Positions 28,744 to 38,443 are shown, numbered from the stretch's first letter. The stretch is 64,000 nucleotides of DNA from Hydrogenibacillus schlegelii (GCF_001653195.1 NZ_JXBB01000063.1:41854-105853), one strand, 5' to 3'. Made by a program: numbers and translations. Notes: a model not told the origin generated them from the sequence alone.

Positions 28744-31518
28744 ATTCAGACGGCCGCCGATCGCGGTCCCGCCGTCCCGGCCGGCGCCGGCACGCTTCTC
28801 CTCATCGACGGCTCGAGCGTCGCCCACCGGGCGTTTTACGCCCTCCCGGCCCTCACCGATGCCGGCGGCCGGCCGACGAACGCCGTCTACGGGTTTGCCC
28901 TCATGCTCTTGAAGCTCCTCGAAGACGATCCGCCGACCCATCTCGCCGTCGTCTTCGACGCCGGGAAGACGGTCTTCCGCCACGCCCTGTACGCCGAGTA
29001 CAAGGGCACCCGGGAGAAAAGCCCGCCGGAGCTCGTCGAACAGCTTCCCCTCGTCCGGGCGCTCGTCGGCGCCTTCGGCCTTCCGCTCATCGAACGGGAA
29101 GGCTACGAAGCCGACGACCTCATCGGCACCCTCGCCGATCGGGCGGCCCGATCCGGCTACGCCGTCCGCATCCTCTCGAGCGACCGGGACCTTCTGCAGC
29201 TCCTCGGCCCCCGCGTTTCCGTTGGGCTGACGCGGAAGGGCGTGACGGAGATCGACTGGATGACGGAAGACGCCTTCCGGGCGGCGTACGGGATCGCGCC
29301 GGCGCAGTTCGTCGACGTCAAGGCGCTCATGGGCGACGCCTCCGACAACATCCCGGGCGTCCCCGGCGTCGGGGAAAAGACGGCCTTAAAGCTCATCGCC
29401 GAATACGGCACCCTCGACGGCGTCTACGCGCACCTGGCCGAGATCCGCGGCAAGCTGCGGGAGCGGCTGGAGGCGCACCGGGAGGCGGCGTATTTGAGCC
29501 GGAAGCTCGCCGCGATCGAGCGCGGCGTCCCGCTGGACGTCGAGCCGGACGCGCTCCGGCTTCGCCCACCGAAGGCGGCGGCCCTCGAGGCCTTTTTCCG
29601 GGACGTCGGTTTCCGTTCGCTCCTTGACCGGGCCCGGCGCCTGGCGGCGCCGGAGGCGGAGCCTGCGGCGGCGTCTCCGCCGGACGAGGCGCCTCCGACG
29701 GATGCGGCGTCTCCCCCGGTCGAGGCGCCCGGGGCGAAGGGCGGATCGATCGGGCTGCTTCGGGAGGCGGCGGCCGCGGCGCCGGACGTCCTCGAAGGCG
29801 CCGAGGCGGCGGAGGCGGCCGCGGCGCATCTTCCGCGGCCGGCGGCCCTCGTCCTCGAGCTCGACGGCGAAAACCCCCACCGGGCCCGGATCGCCGGCGG
29901 CGCGATCGCCGGGGACGGTCGCCTCGTCGCCTTTTCGCCGGCGGCGCTCGCCGCGCCGGCCTTTCGCCGCTGGCTGGAAGACCCGGCGGTCGAAAAGATC
30001 GCCTACGACGCGAAGCGGACCTTCGTCGCCCTTGCCCGGGCCGGACTTCGGCCGGCGGGAATCGCCGACGACCTCCTCCTCATGCAATATCTCCTCGATG
30101 CGACCCGGGGCGCGTACACCCTTGCGGACCTCGCCCGATCCCACGGGCTCGAGCTTCCGGACGACGAAGCGGTCTACGGCAAGGGGGCCCGTTTCCGGCT
30201 GCCGCCGCCGGAGCGGCTTTATCCGCATCTTGCGGCCAAGGCGCGGGCGCTGGCGGCGGTTCGGGGGCCGACCGCCCGACGCCTTCAGGCCCTCGGCATG
30301 ACGGCCCTCTACCGGGAGGTCGAACTCCCCCTCGCCTTCGTCCTCGCGGAGATGGAGCTCGCCGGCGTCGCCGTCGACCGGGCGACCCTCGAGGCGTACG
30401 GCGCCGAGCTCGATGCCAAGATCGCCGCCGTGGCGGAAGAGATCTTCCGCGCCGTCGGCGTCCGCTTCAACCTGAACTCGCCGAAGCAGCTCGGCGAGAT
30501 CCTGTTCGACAAGCTCGGCATCCCGCCCCTCAAAAAGACGAAGACGGGCTATTCCACCGACGCCGAGACGCTGGAGAAGCTCGCCCCGTACCATCCCGTC
30601 ATCCCGAAGCTCCTCGACTACCGGTTGCTCACGAAGCTCCGCTCGACGTACATCGACGGGCTCGTCGCGGCGATCCACGACGACGGCAAAATCCACACGA
30701 CGTTCCACCAGGCCCTCACCGCCACCGGCCGGCTTTCGTCGAGCGACCCGAACCTCCAGAACATCCCCGTTCGGGTCGAGGAAGGCCGGAAGATCCGGAA
30801 GGCGTTCGTCCCGTCGGAAGCCGGTTTTCTCATCCTTTCGGCGGACTACTCCCAGATCGAGCTCCGGGTGCTCGCCCACTTCTCCGGCGACCCGAAGCTC
30901 GTCGACGCCTTCCACCGGGACGAAGACATCCACACCCAGACGGCGATGGACGTCTTCGGCCTTTCCCGGGAAGCCGTCACGCCGCTTCACCGCCGGCAGG
31001 CGAAGGCGGTCAACTTCGGCATCATTTACGGCATCAGCGACTACGGCCTCTCCCAGAACCTCGGGATCGGTCGGAAAGAGGCGGCGGCGTTCATCGAGCG
31101 GTACTTCGCCACGTACCCGGACGTCAAGCGCTACCTCGACGAAGCGGTCGCCCGGGCTCGGGAGCGGGGCTACGTCGAGACGCTGTTCGGCCGGCGGCGG
31201 GAGCTTTCAGAGATTCGGGACAAAAACTTTGCCCGCCGGAGTTTTGCCGAACGGGCGGCGATGAACACGCCCATCCAGGGGACGGCCGCCGACATCATCA
31301 AAAAGGCGATGCTCGACGTCGATCGGGCCCTCCGCTCGGCGGGCCTTCGGGCCCGAATGCTGCTTCAGGTTCACGACGAGCTCGTCTTCGAGGTGGCCGA
31401 GGCGGATGCGCCGGCCCTCGCCGCCCTGGTGAAGGAGCGGATGGAGCAGGCGGCCCGTCTCCGGGTTCCCCTCAAGGTCGAGGTCGCCGTCGGCCCGACG
31501 TGGTACGACGCCAAATGA
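28744..31518 (+). CDS. polA: DNA polymerase I, start codon uncertain
   Basis: A family A polymerase for Okazaki fragment processing and repair. The 5'-nuclease domain begins with LLIDGSSVAHRAFYALPAL (conserved sequence starts at about 28792). A degenerate 3'-5' exonuclease domain, Bst-polymerase-like without its catalytic acids, follows. The polymerase domain has SADYSQIELRVLAHFSGD, RRQAKAVNFGIIYG and QVHDEL. No ATG, GTG or TTG lies in frame between the stop at 28717 and ATG 28903, which would cut off conserved N-terminal residues. ATT at 28744 with AAGG just upstream is the best candidate; a frameshift from GTG 28716 is the alternative. Confidence 0.93.
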   Translation: MQTAADRGPAVPAGAGTLLLIDGSSVAHRAFYALPALTDAGGRPTNAVYGFALMLLKLLEDDPPTHLAVVFDAGKTVFRHALYAEYKGTREKSPPELVEQLPLVRALVGAFGLPLIEREGYEADDLIGTLADRAARSGYAVRILSSDRDLLQLLGPRVSVGLTRKGVTEIDWMTEDAFRAAYGIAPAQFVDVKALMGDASDNIPGVPGVGEKTALKLIAEYGTLDGVYAHLAEIRGKLRERLEAHREAAYLSRKLAAIERGVPLDVEPDALRLRPPKAAALEAFFRDVGFRSLLDRARRLAAPEAEPAAASPPDEAPPTDAASPPVEAPGAKGGSIGLLREAAAAAPDVLEGAEAAEAAAAHLPRPAALVLELDGENPHRARIAGGAIAGDGRLVAFSPAALAAPAFRRWLEDPAVEKIAYDAKRTFVALARAGLRPAGIADDLLLMQYLLDATRGAYTLADLARSHGLELPDDEAVYGKGARFRLPPPERLYPHLAAKARALAAVRGPTARRLQALGMTALYREVELPLAFVLAEMELAGVAVDRATLEAYGAELDAKIAAVAEEIFRAVGVRFNLNSPKQLGEILFDKLGIPPLKKTKTGYSTDAETLEKLAPYHPVIPKLLDYRLLTKLRSTYIDGLVAAIHDDGKIHTTFHQALTATGRLSSSDPNLQNIPVRVEEGRKIRKAFVPSEAGFLILSADYSQIELRVLAHFSGDPKLVDAFHRDEDIHTQTAMDVFGLSREAVTPLHRRQAKAVNFGIIYGISDYGLSQNLGIGRKEAAAFIERYFATYPDVKRYLDEAVARARERGYVETLFGRRRELSEIRDKNFARRSFAERAAMNTPIQGTAADIIKKAMLDVDRALRSAGLRARMLLQVHDELVFEVAEADAPALAALVKERMEQAARLRVPLKVEVAVGPTWYDAK

Positions 31519-31718
31519 TCCGAACGGACGCGCCGTCGGCCTGCGACCGCGAAGGGCCTCTGATGCGCGTCACCGATGCCACGCCGGCTCCCGTTCGCCG
31601 GCCTGCGATCGGCGAAGCGCCTGAGGTCCGCGATCGCCGATCCGCCGGGCCGGCGCGGTCCGGGTGCCGGTTCGGACGTGGGCCGGGACGATCCGAAGGC
31701 AAAGGAGGAGGGGATGCG

Positions 31719-32677
31719 ATGCCGGAACTTCCGGAAGTCGAGACGGTCCGCCGGGGGCTTCAGTCGTCGCTTTCCGGGCGGCGCATCGCGGCGGTCGACG
31801 TCCGCCTGCCGCGCCTCATCCGTTCGCCGGAACCGGAGGCGTTTTGCCGGCGCCTGGTCGGCCGGACCTTCGGGCGGATCGACCGGCGGGGGAAATACCT
31901 GCTTCTGGCCCTTTCGCCCGACGTCCTCGTCGTTCACCTCCGGATGGAGGGAAAGTTCGACCTCGTTCCGGCCGGGACGCCGGAGCCCCCTCACGTCCAT
32001 GTCGTCTTCCTTCTCGACGACGGCCGGGAGCTTCGCTATCGGGACGTGCGGCAGTTCGGCACGTTCGATCTCGTGCCGGAGGCGCACCTCGCCGCCTTTC
32101 CGCCTTTGGCCGCCCTTGGCCCGGACGCCCTCGATCCGGCCTGGGACCTGCCGGCGCTTCTCGCCCGCCTCGGGCGGCACCGGCGCCGGCCGATCAAGGC
32201 GCTCCTCCTCGACCAGACGATCGTCGCCGGCATCGGCAACATCTACGCCGACGAGGCGCTTTTCCGGGCGGGGATCCACCCCCGGCGCCCTGCCGGGAGC
32301 CTCCGGCCGGACGAGGCGGCGGCCCTCTGGTCCGCCGTCCGGGGCGTCCTCGAAGACGGCATCGCCCGGGGCGGCGCGAGCGTCCGGTCGTACCGGGGCC
32401 CGAACGACGCCCTCGGCTATTTTCAGCTGGCGCTTGCCGTCTACGGCCGGGAAGGCGAGCCGTGCCCGCGCTGCGGGACCGCGATCGAACGGACGGTCGT
32501 CGCCGGCCGGGGAAGCCGCTTCTGCCCCCGCTGTCAGCCGGAGGTCGGCGCCGAAAACGGACGGGCCCCGTCCGCTTCGACCGAAAGGCCGCCGGCTTCG
32601 GCCGCCGGGGCGCTCGCCGCTTGCCGTTCGGCCCGCCACTCGGCGGCCTCGGCGGCGCCCGCCGGGGAGGGCCGGCG

Positions 32678-32681
<4 letters not shown>
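31719..32681 (+). CDS. mutM: Formamidopyrimidine-DNA glycosylase
   Basis: A 320-residue base-excision repair glycosylase that removes 8-oxoguanine. The catalytic N-terminus MPELPEVETVRRGL (Pro and Glu after the start Met), the H2TH region QTIVAGIGNIYADEALF, and the zinc finger with CPRC ... CPRC are intact. The usual length is about 275; the last 45 residues, rich in Ala, Pro and Ser, extend past the zinc finger. ATG at 31719 follows AAAGGAGGAGGGG. It follows polA by 200 bp and overlaps coaE as ATGA. In B. subtilis ytaF separates mutM and coaE; here it is absent. Confidence 0.95.
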
Positions 32682-33299
<618 letters not shown>

Positions 33300-33310
<11 letters not shown>

Positions 33311-33872
33311 GCGGATCCTCCTTTCGGTCCTTTTCCTTCTCGTCCTCGCCCTGGCCGTCCGGCTGCCGCCCCTTTGGCGGTGGATGTATCCGCTGGACTA
33401 CCCCGACGCCATCCGCCGGGCCGCCCGGGAAGCGGCGGTCGATCCCGCCCTCATCGCGGCGGTGATCCGGGCCGAAAGCGGTTTCGTCCACGGCGCCGCC
33501 TCGGAAAAAGGCGCCCGGGGGCTCATGCAGCTCCTCGACGACACCCGCCGCTACATCCTGGGGCGCACCGGGTACGATCGGCGGCTTTCGCCGGAGGAAC
33601 TCGGCACGCCGGAGGCGGACATCCTCCTCGGAAGCCTGTATCTCCGCTACCTCCTCGACCGTTACGGCGGCAACACCCTTGCCGCCCTCGCCGCCTACAA
33701 CGCCGGCGAAGGGCGCGTCGACCGGTGGCTTAAGGCCGGTGTCTGGGACGGGACCGCCCGGCGCCTCGGCGACATTCCGTTCGGCGAAACGCGCCACTAC
33801 CTTCTCCGGGTGCTCTATCTCGAGACGCGCTATCGCCAGGTCCACGGCGCCCGCCTCGGCGCGGGGAGCTAG
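33300..33872 (+). CDS. Lytic transglycosylase (SLT domain)
   Basis: A 190-residue protein with an N-terminal membrane helix (LLRRILLSVLFLLVLALAVRL), no lipobox, and an SLT domain. The catalytic Glu is in AVIRAESGF; GARGLMQL and ALAAYNAGEGRV complete the lysozyme-like fold. It should act on peptidoglycan outside the membrane, tethered by its signal anchor. ATG at 33300 follows GGAAGGGAAA. It ends the polA-mutM-coaE run. Confidence 0.9.
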
Positions 33873-33952
33873 GCCGCCCGGCCGGCGGCCGACCTCCTCC
33901 CGGCCCGCCGATCCGGCCGGTCGCCCCGGCGATCGACCGAATCGGACGGCCC

Positions 33953-33974
33953 CGCCCAGAGCGGGCGCCTTTTT
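33953..33974 (+). terminator. Possible terminator after the lytic transglycosylase gene
   Basis: A short 5-bp GC stem (CGCCC paired with GGGCG) with a 5-base loop, followed by CC and five T. Weak but well placed between two transcription units. Confidence 0.4.
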
Positions 33975-33995
33975 GGGCCATTGATCCATCCTATA

Positions 33996-34023
33996 TTGAA
34001 GAATGTGTCATACCCGTTATAAT
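33996..34023 (+). promoter_or_regulatory. Sigma-A promoter of gapB
   Basis: TTGAAG (33996-34001), a 16-base spacer and a perfect TATAAT (34018-34023) in a local AT-rich patch, 45 bp before gapB. In B. subtilis gapB is repressed by CcpN; I cannot identify an operator here. Confidence 0.75.
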
Positions 34024-34067
34024 TAAGGGCAGGAACGGATCACACCCATTCCGAGGGAGGACGGAAC

Positions 34068-35138
34068 ATGACCCTTCGGATCGCGATCAACGGTTTCGGT
34101 CGCATCGGTCGGATGGTGCTCCGGCGGATCGTCGAGGTGGGGGACGCTCGCCTGGAGGTCGTCGCCGTCAACGCCACGCACCCGGCCGAGACGCTGGCCC
34201 ACCTCCTCACGTACGACTCCGTCCACGGCCGTTTCCGGCGGGACGTGCGGGCGGAAGACGATTCCCTCGTCGTCGACGGGCGGCCGATCCGCCTCGTCGC
34301 CGACCGGGATCCGGCCCGCCTGCCGTGGAAGGCGCTGGACATCGACGTCGTCGTCGAGGCGACCGGCAAGTTTACCGATCGGTCGGGGGCGGAGAAGCAC
34401 CTCGCCGCCGGCGCCCGGCGGGTGCTCATCACCGCGCCGGCCAAGGGCGAGGACGTCACCCTCGTCTACGGCGTCAACGAGCATCGCTACGACCCGGCGC
34501 GGCACCGCATCCTCTCCGGGGCCTCCTGCACGACGAACGCCCTCGCGCCGGTCGTCAAGGTCCTTCACGAGGCGTTCGGGGTCGAGGCGGGCCTCATGAC
34601 GACGGTCCACGCGGTGACAAACGATCAAAAGGTGCTCGACAATCCCCATAAAGATCTCCGCCGGGCCCGGTCGAGCGGCCAGTCGATCATCCCGACGACG
34701 ACCGGCGCCGCCAAAGCGGTCGGCAAGGTGCTGCCGGAGCTCGCCGGGCGCCTCACCGGCCTCGCCCTCCGGGTGCCGACGCCGAACGTCTCCGTCGTCG
34801 ACCTCGTCGCTGAACTTCGCCGCCCGGCGACGCCGGAGGAGCTCCTCGCGGCCTTTGAGGCCGCCGCCGCCGGCCCGCTTCAGGGCATCCTCGGCGTTTC
34901 GAAACTTCCCCTCGTCTCGGTCGACTTCAACGGCGATGACCGGTCGGCGATCGTCGACGGGCCGACCCTCGACGCTGTCGGCCGCATGGTCAAGGTGATG
35001 GCGTGGTACGATAACGAATGGGGCTATTCAGCCCGGATCGTCGATTTGCTCCGCCTCATCGCCGACCGGGAGGCGACGGGGGGGCGGCCGGCGGCGGAGC
35101 GGGCCCGACCGGAGCCGGAAGCGGCCGTCCGGCCGTAA
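34068..35138 (+). CDS. gapB: Glyceraldehyde-3-phosphate dehydrogenase, GapB type
   Basis: A 356-residue GAPDH. The Rossmann start INGFGRIGRMVLRR, catalytic Cys154 in GASCTTNALAP, the partner His in TTVHAVTNDQ and WYDNEWGYSARI are intact. After the second NAD strand the sequence is AVNATHPAETLAHLL: the NAD-selecting Asp of glycolytic GapA is replaced, as in the NADP-preferring, gluconeogenic GapB of B. subtilis. Location between coaE and nrdR also matches gapB. ATG at 34068 follows GAGGGAGG. About 20 C-terminal residues rich in Pro, Glu and Arg are extra. Confidence 0.92.
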   Translation: MTLRIAINGFGRIGRMVLRRIVEVGDARLEVVAVNATHPAETLAHLLTYDSVHGRFRRDVRAEDDSLVVDGRPIRLVADRDPARLPWKALDIDVVVEATGKFTDRSGAEKHLAAGARRVLITAPAKGEDVTLVYGVNEHRYDPARHRILSGASCTTNALAPVVKVLHEAFGVEAGLMTTVHAVTNDQKVLDNPHKDLRRARSSGQSIIPTTTGAAKAVGKVLPELAGRLTGLALRVPTPNVSVVDLVAELRRPATPEELLAAFEAAAAGPLQGILGVSKLPLVSVDFNGDDRSAIVDGPTLDAVGRMVKVMAWYDNEWGYSARIVDLLRLIADREATGGRPAAERARPEPEAAVRP

Positions 35139-35203
35139 GGGCCGATCGGTATTGATGATCGCGCCGCCGATCGTGCGGCGCCGTCCGTCCGTAAGGGCCG
35201 ATC
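35133..35203. repeat. 15-bp direct repeats flanking a GC hairpin
   Basis: CCGTAAGGGCCGATC occurs at 35133-35147 and again at 35189-35203. Between them GCGCCGC (35161-35167) pairs with GCGGCGC (35175-35181). The first copy covers the gapB stop codon. No T-run follows, so this is not a classic terminator; it may be a slip duplication or a binding site. Confidence 0.6.
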
Positions 35204-35227
35204 ATGAATGAATAACACGATCGTTTT

Positions 35228-35266
35228 AACCGTAAAAATGGACTGCATCCCATTTTTACGGTTTCT
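35228..35266 (+). terminator. Rho-independent terminator after gapB
   Basis: A perfect 14-bp stem (AACCGTAAAAATGG paired with CCATTTTTACGGTT) with an 8-base loop, followed by TCTTT. The right arm overlaps the first PhoP-like hexamer of the pstS control region. Confidence 0.75.
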
Positions 35267-35293
35267 TTACGTTCTCTTTACAAAGCCTTAACC
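35255..35293 (+). promoter_or_regulatory. PhoP box array upstream of pstS
   Basis: Four hexamers lie exactly 11 bp apart: TTTACG (35255), TTTACG (35266), TTTACA (35277) and TTAACC (35288). This is the known arrangement of PhoP sites in Bacilli (TTAACA-like repeats with about 5 bases between). They cover about -71 to -33 relative to a start predicted from the -10 downstream, the position used by activator PhoP. Confidence 0.85.
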
Positions 35294-35313
35294 ACCGGTC
35301 GCCGACCGGCCGC

Positions 35314-35319
35314 TATCAT
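35314..35319 (+). promoter_or_regulatory. -10 element of the pst promoter
   Basis: TATCAT lies 20 bases after the last PhoP box. There is no good -35 hexamer, as expected where PhoP~P replaces -35 contacts. Confidence 0.65.
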
Positions 35320-35376
35320 AGGACTTGGACGGAGCCCAGACGCGGCCCGAACCACGCGATGAAGGAGGGCATGCCG

Positions 35377-36354
35377 GTGCGAAGCGGTCGGAAAGGATGG
35401 GCGCTTCTTTTGCTGCTGGTCGCCGCGATCACGGTTCTGGCGGCGTGCGGCGGTCAGGGCGCGCCGTCCGGGAATGCGGATCAGAACGCGACCGGGACGG
35501 AAGGGACGAATCAGGACGCCGGCGGAACGGAAGGGACGAAGACGGACACAGGGGGAACGACCGACGAACTGACCGGATCGATCACCGCGGCCGGGTCGAC
35601 GGCCATGCAGCCGCTCGTGGAAAAGGCCGCCGAGATGTTCATGGAAAAGCATCCGAACGTCAAAATCACCGTTCAGGGCGGCGGAAGCGGCACGGGGCTT
35701 TCTCAGGTCGCCCAGGGCGCCGTCGACATCGGCAACTCCGACCTCTTTGCTGAAGAAAAGCTGAAGCCGGAAGAGGCGAAGGACCTCGTCGACCACAAGG
35801 TCGCCGTCGTCGCCATGGCGGCGGTCGTGAACCCCGATGTCGGCGTCGACAACCTGACGCAGCAGCAGCTCATCGACATCTTCACCGGCAAGATCACGAA
35901 CTGGAAAGACGTCGGCGGGAAGGATGTGAAGATCACCCTCGTCAACCGGCCGGCGAGCTCCGGCACCCGGGCGACGTTCAAGAAGTACGCCCTCAACGGC
36001 GCCGAGGAAGCTTCGGGCATCGAAGAGGACTCGTCCGGCACGGTGCGGAAGATCATCGCCGAAACGCCCGGGGCGATCGGCTACCTCGCCTTCTCGTATC
36101 TCGACGGGTCGGTGAAACCCCTCAAGATCGACGGCGTCGAGCCGACGGAAGAAAACGTCATCACGAACGCCTACAAGGTCTGGGCGTACCAGCACATGTA
36201 CACGAAGGGCGAGCCGCAAGGCGTCGTGAAGGCCTTCCTCGACTTCATGCTCTCGGAGGAAGTGCAAAACGGCCCGGTCGTCGAGGGCGGCTACATCCCC
36301 GTCTCGAAGATGAAGGTCGAGCGGGACGCCGCGGGGAACGTGACGCAGAAATAG
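35377..36354 (+). CDS. pstS: Phosphate-binding lipoprotein PstS
   Basis: A 325-residue periplasmic-type binding protein of the phosphate ABC transporter. A lipoprotein signal ends in VLAAC with Cys24 as the lipidated residue; a Gly/Thr/Asn-rich linker (about 25-65) follows. The phosphate-binding core has TAAGSTAMQPL, GGGSGTGLSQVAQGAVDIGNSD and RPASSGTRATF. GTG at 35377 has AAGGAGG 8 bases upstream; ATG at 35371 is too close to it. It heads the pst operon under a PhoP box array. Confidence 0.94.
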   Translation: MRSGRKGWALLLLLVAAITVLAACGGQGAPSGNADQNATGTEGTNQDAGGTEGTKTDTGGTTDELTGSITAAGSTAMQPLVEKAAEMFMEKHPNVKITVQGGGSGTGLSQVAQGAVDIGNSDLFAEEKLKPEEAKDLVDHKVAVVAMAAVVNPDVGVDNLTQQQLIDIFTGKITNWKDVGGKDVKITLVNRPASSGTRATFKKYALNGAEEASGIEEDSSGTVRKIIAETPGAIGYLAFSYLDGSVKPLKIDGVEPTEENVITNAYKVWAYQHMYTKGEPQGVVKAFLDFMLSEEVQNGPVVEGGYIPVSKMKVERDAAGNVTQK

Positions 36355-36391
36355 ACGCAGAAAGAAAGGCACGGTTTGCCGTGACGCCGGC

Positions 36392-36425
36392 CAAAAGGGG
36401 GAGAACGCTCCCCCTTTTGTCATTT
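36392..36425 (+). terminator. Attenuating hairpin between pstS and pstC
   Basis: A perfect 12-bp stem (CAAAAGGGGGAG paired with CTCCCCCTTTTG) with an AACG loop, then TCATTTT. It lies 38 bp after pstS. Partial termination here would give more PstS than permease. The next 200 bp to pstC hold only a poor promoter candidate (TTGCGC at 36523, AATAAT at 36547). Confidence 0.75.
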
Positions 36426-36629
36426 TCCCGCAAAAGGGGGCCCGGCGCCCGCAAGACGTCGGGCGGTCTGCAACGCCGGCCGTCTCATCCGGCCGGACCC
36501 TAAGCCGGGCGCCGGCATGCCCTTGCGCCGCAGACGAAAATCGACAATAATACGGTGGGATTCAGACCGCCCGGCGGGCGAACGGACGGGCGGAACCGGA
36601 AGGACGGGCAGAAAGGACGGACGGGTCGG

Positions 36630-37556
36630 ATGGAAGCACATCCCCTGATCGCGGGCCGGCGGACGCGGGAAGGCTTTCGGGACCGGCTCGGCTACGCGGC
36701 GACGCTTTTGTCCGTGGCGGTGATCCTCGTCGCCGTCGCGGCCATTTACCTGTTCGTGTTTTCCCGGGGCCTGGCGACGTTTTTCGTCAACCACGTCAAC
36801 GTGCTGGACTTTTTGTTCGGGACGGAGTGGCGGCCGACGCTCACCGAATCCGAGGGCGGCCCGAAGTTCGGCGTGCTGCCGTTTATCGTCGGGTCGTTCA
36901 TCGTCACGTTTTTCTCGGCCCTCATCGCCGGCCCGATCGGCATCGGCGCGGCGATCTTCATGACCGAGATCGCGCCGTCCTGGGGGCGGAAGCTCATGCA
37001 GCCGGTGATCGAGATCCTCGTCGGCATTCCGTCGGTCGTCTACGGCTTTACGGGGCTCACGCTCATCGTGCCGTTCCTCCGGGAGCATGCCGGCGGGCTC
37101 GGCTTCGGGCTTCTCGCCGGGATTCTGGTGCTTGCGGTGATGATCCTTCCGACGGTGACGAGCATTTCCGTCGATGCCCTCTCGGCCGTCCCGCCGGAGA
37201 TCAAGGCCGGCTCGTACGCCCTCGGGGCGACCCGCTGGCAGACGATCTGGCGCATCCTCATGCGGGCGAGCGCCCCCGGATTCGTTACGGCGGTCATCTT
37301 CGGCATGGCCCGGGCGTTCGGCGAGGCGCTGGCGGTGCAGATGGTCATCGGAAACGGCAAGAACATGCCGACGAGCCTCCTCGAACCGGCCTCGACGATC
37401 ACGACGGTCATCACGATGAACATGGGGAACACCGTCGCCGGTTCGGTGGAAAACAACGTCCTCTGGTCGCTGGCGCTTCTTCTCCTCCTCATGTCGACGG
37501 TGTTCATCTTCGCCGTCCGCTGGGTGGGCCGCCGCGGGAGGTTGATGTCCCGATGA
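36630..37556 (+). CDS. pstC: Phosphate ABC transporter permease PstC
   Basis: A 308-residue inner-membrane permease with six hydrophobic helices, the first around AATLLSVAVILVAVAAIYLFVF. The cytoplasmic EAA loop that docks on PstB is seen in SAVPPEIKAGSYALGATRWQTIWRI. ATG at 36630 is chosen; upstream in-frame residues are Arg/Gly-rich and the AAAGGA site is 12 bases away, so the start is less certain than others. It overlaps pstA as ATGA. Confidence 0.93.
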   Translation: MEAHPLIAGRRTREGFRDRLGYAATLLSVAVILVAVAAIYLFVFSRGLATFFVNHVNVLDFLFGTEWRPTLTESEGGPKFGVLPFIVGSFIVTFFSALIAGPIGIGAAIFMTEIAPSWGRKLMQPVIEILVGIPSVVYGFTGLTLIVPFLREHAGGLGFGLLAGILVLAVMILPTVTSISVDALSAVPPEIKAGSYALGATRWQTIWRILMRASAPGFVTAVIFGMARAFGEALAVQMVIGNGKNMPTSLLEPASTITTVITMNMGNTVAGSVENNVLWSLALLLLLMSTVFIFAVRWVGRRGRLMSR

Positions 37557-38443
37557 CGGCAAAGATCGTCGATCGGGTGATGACGGCCGTCTTCTATCTC
37601 ATCGCGGCGCTCCTCGTCGTCCTGCTGGTCGGACTGCTCGGCTACATTCTTGCTCGGGGGCTTCCGAAGCTTTCGTGGACGTTTCTGACGAGCCCGCCCC
37701 AGAGCCTCTCCGCCGGCTCCGGCATCGGACCGCAGCTGTTTAACTCGATTTATATGCTCTTTTTGACGATGCTCTTTACCGTCCCGATCGGCGTCGGCGG
37801 CGGCATCTACCTGGCGGAGTACGCCCGGCCCGGTCGGCTGACCGACACGATTCGGGCGGCGATCGAGGTGCTGTCGTCGCTTCCGTCGATCGTCGTCGGA
37901 CTCTTCGGCCTCATCGTCTTCGTCTACTACACCGGCTGGGGCTACACCCTGATGGGGGGCGCCCTCGCCCTCATGCTCTTCAACCTGCCCCTCATGGTCC
38001 GGACGAGCGAGGAGGCGATCCGGGCGGTGCCCCACGAGCAGCGGGAGGCGAGCCTCGCCCTCGGCGTCTCTCGCTGGCGGACGATCACCGACGTCGTCCT
38101 GCCGTCGGCGCTTCCGGGGATCGTGACCGGCGCCATCCTCACCGCCGGCCGGGCGTTCGGCGAGGCGGCGGCCCTCATCTTCACCGCCGGCATGTCGACG
38201 CCGCGGCTCGATTTTCACGACTGGAATCCGCTTTCGCCCACGTCGCCTTTCAATCCGTTTCGCCCCGGTGAAACGCTCGCCGTCAACATCTGGAAGGTGA
38301 ACTCCGAAGGGCTCATCCCGGACGCCAAGGAAGTCTCCGCCGGAGCGTCGGCGGTGCTCGTCATCGCGGTTTTGCTCTTCAACCTGATGGCCCGCTTTCT
38401 TGCCCGGGTTTTCTACCGGCGGATGACGGCGGCCAAGCTCTGA
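37553..38443 (+). CDS. pstA: Phosphate ABC transporter permease PstA
   Basis: A 296-residue permease, partner of PstC, with six membrane helices (first VFYLIAALLVVLLVGLLGYIL). The EAA loop is AVPHEQREASLALGVSRWRTI and the PstA-typical GRAFGEAAALIFTAG follows. The ATG overlaps the pstC stop. The 160 bp to the first pstB holds no clear promoter, only a TAAACT that could be a -10. Confidence 0.94.
   Translation: MTAKIVDRVMTAVFYLIAALLVVLLVGLLGYILARGLPKLSWTFLTSPPQSLSAGSGIGPQLFNSIYMLFLTMLFTVPIGVGGGIYLAEYARPGRLTDTIRAAIEVLSSLPSIVVGLFGLIVFVYYTGWGYTLMGGALALMLFNLPLMVRTSEEAIRAVPHEQREASLALGVSRWRTITDVVLPSALPGIVTGAILTAGRAFGEAAALIFTAGMSTPRLDFHDWNPLSPTSPFNPFRPGETLAVNIWKVNSEGLIPDAKEVSAGASAVLVIAVLLFNLMARFLARVFYRRMTAAKL

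Noticed and set aside
28716..29627. A frame beginning at GTG 28716 as an alternative start for polA
   Set aside because: It runs in a different frame and soon becomes Arg/Pro-rich; it would need a frameshift to reach polA, so it is recorded only as an alternative.
36523..36553. A promoter in front of pstC (TTGCGC / AATAAT)
   Set aside because: Only 3 of 6 bases match at -35, the spacing is 18, and pstC is easily explained by read-through from pstS.
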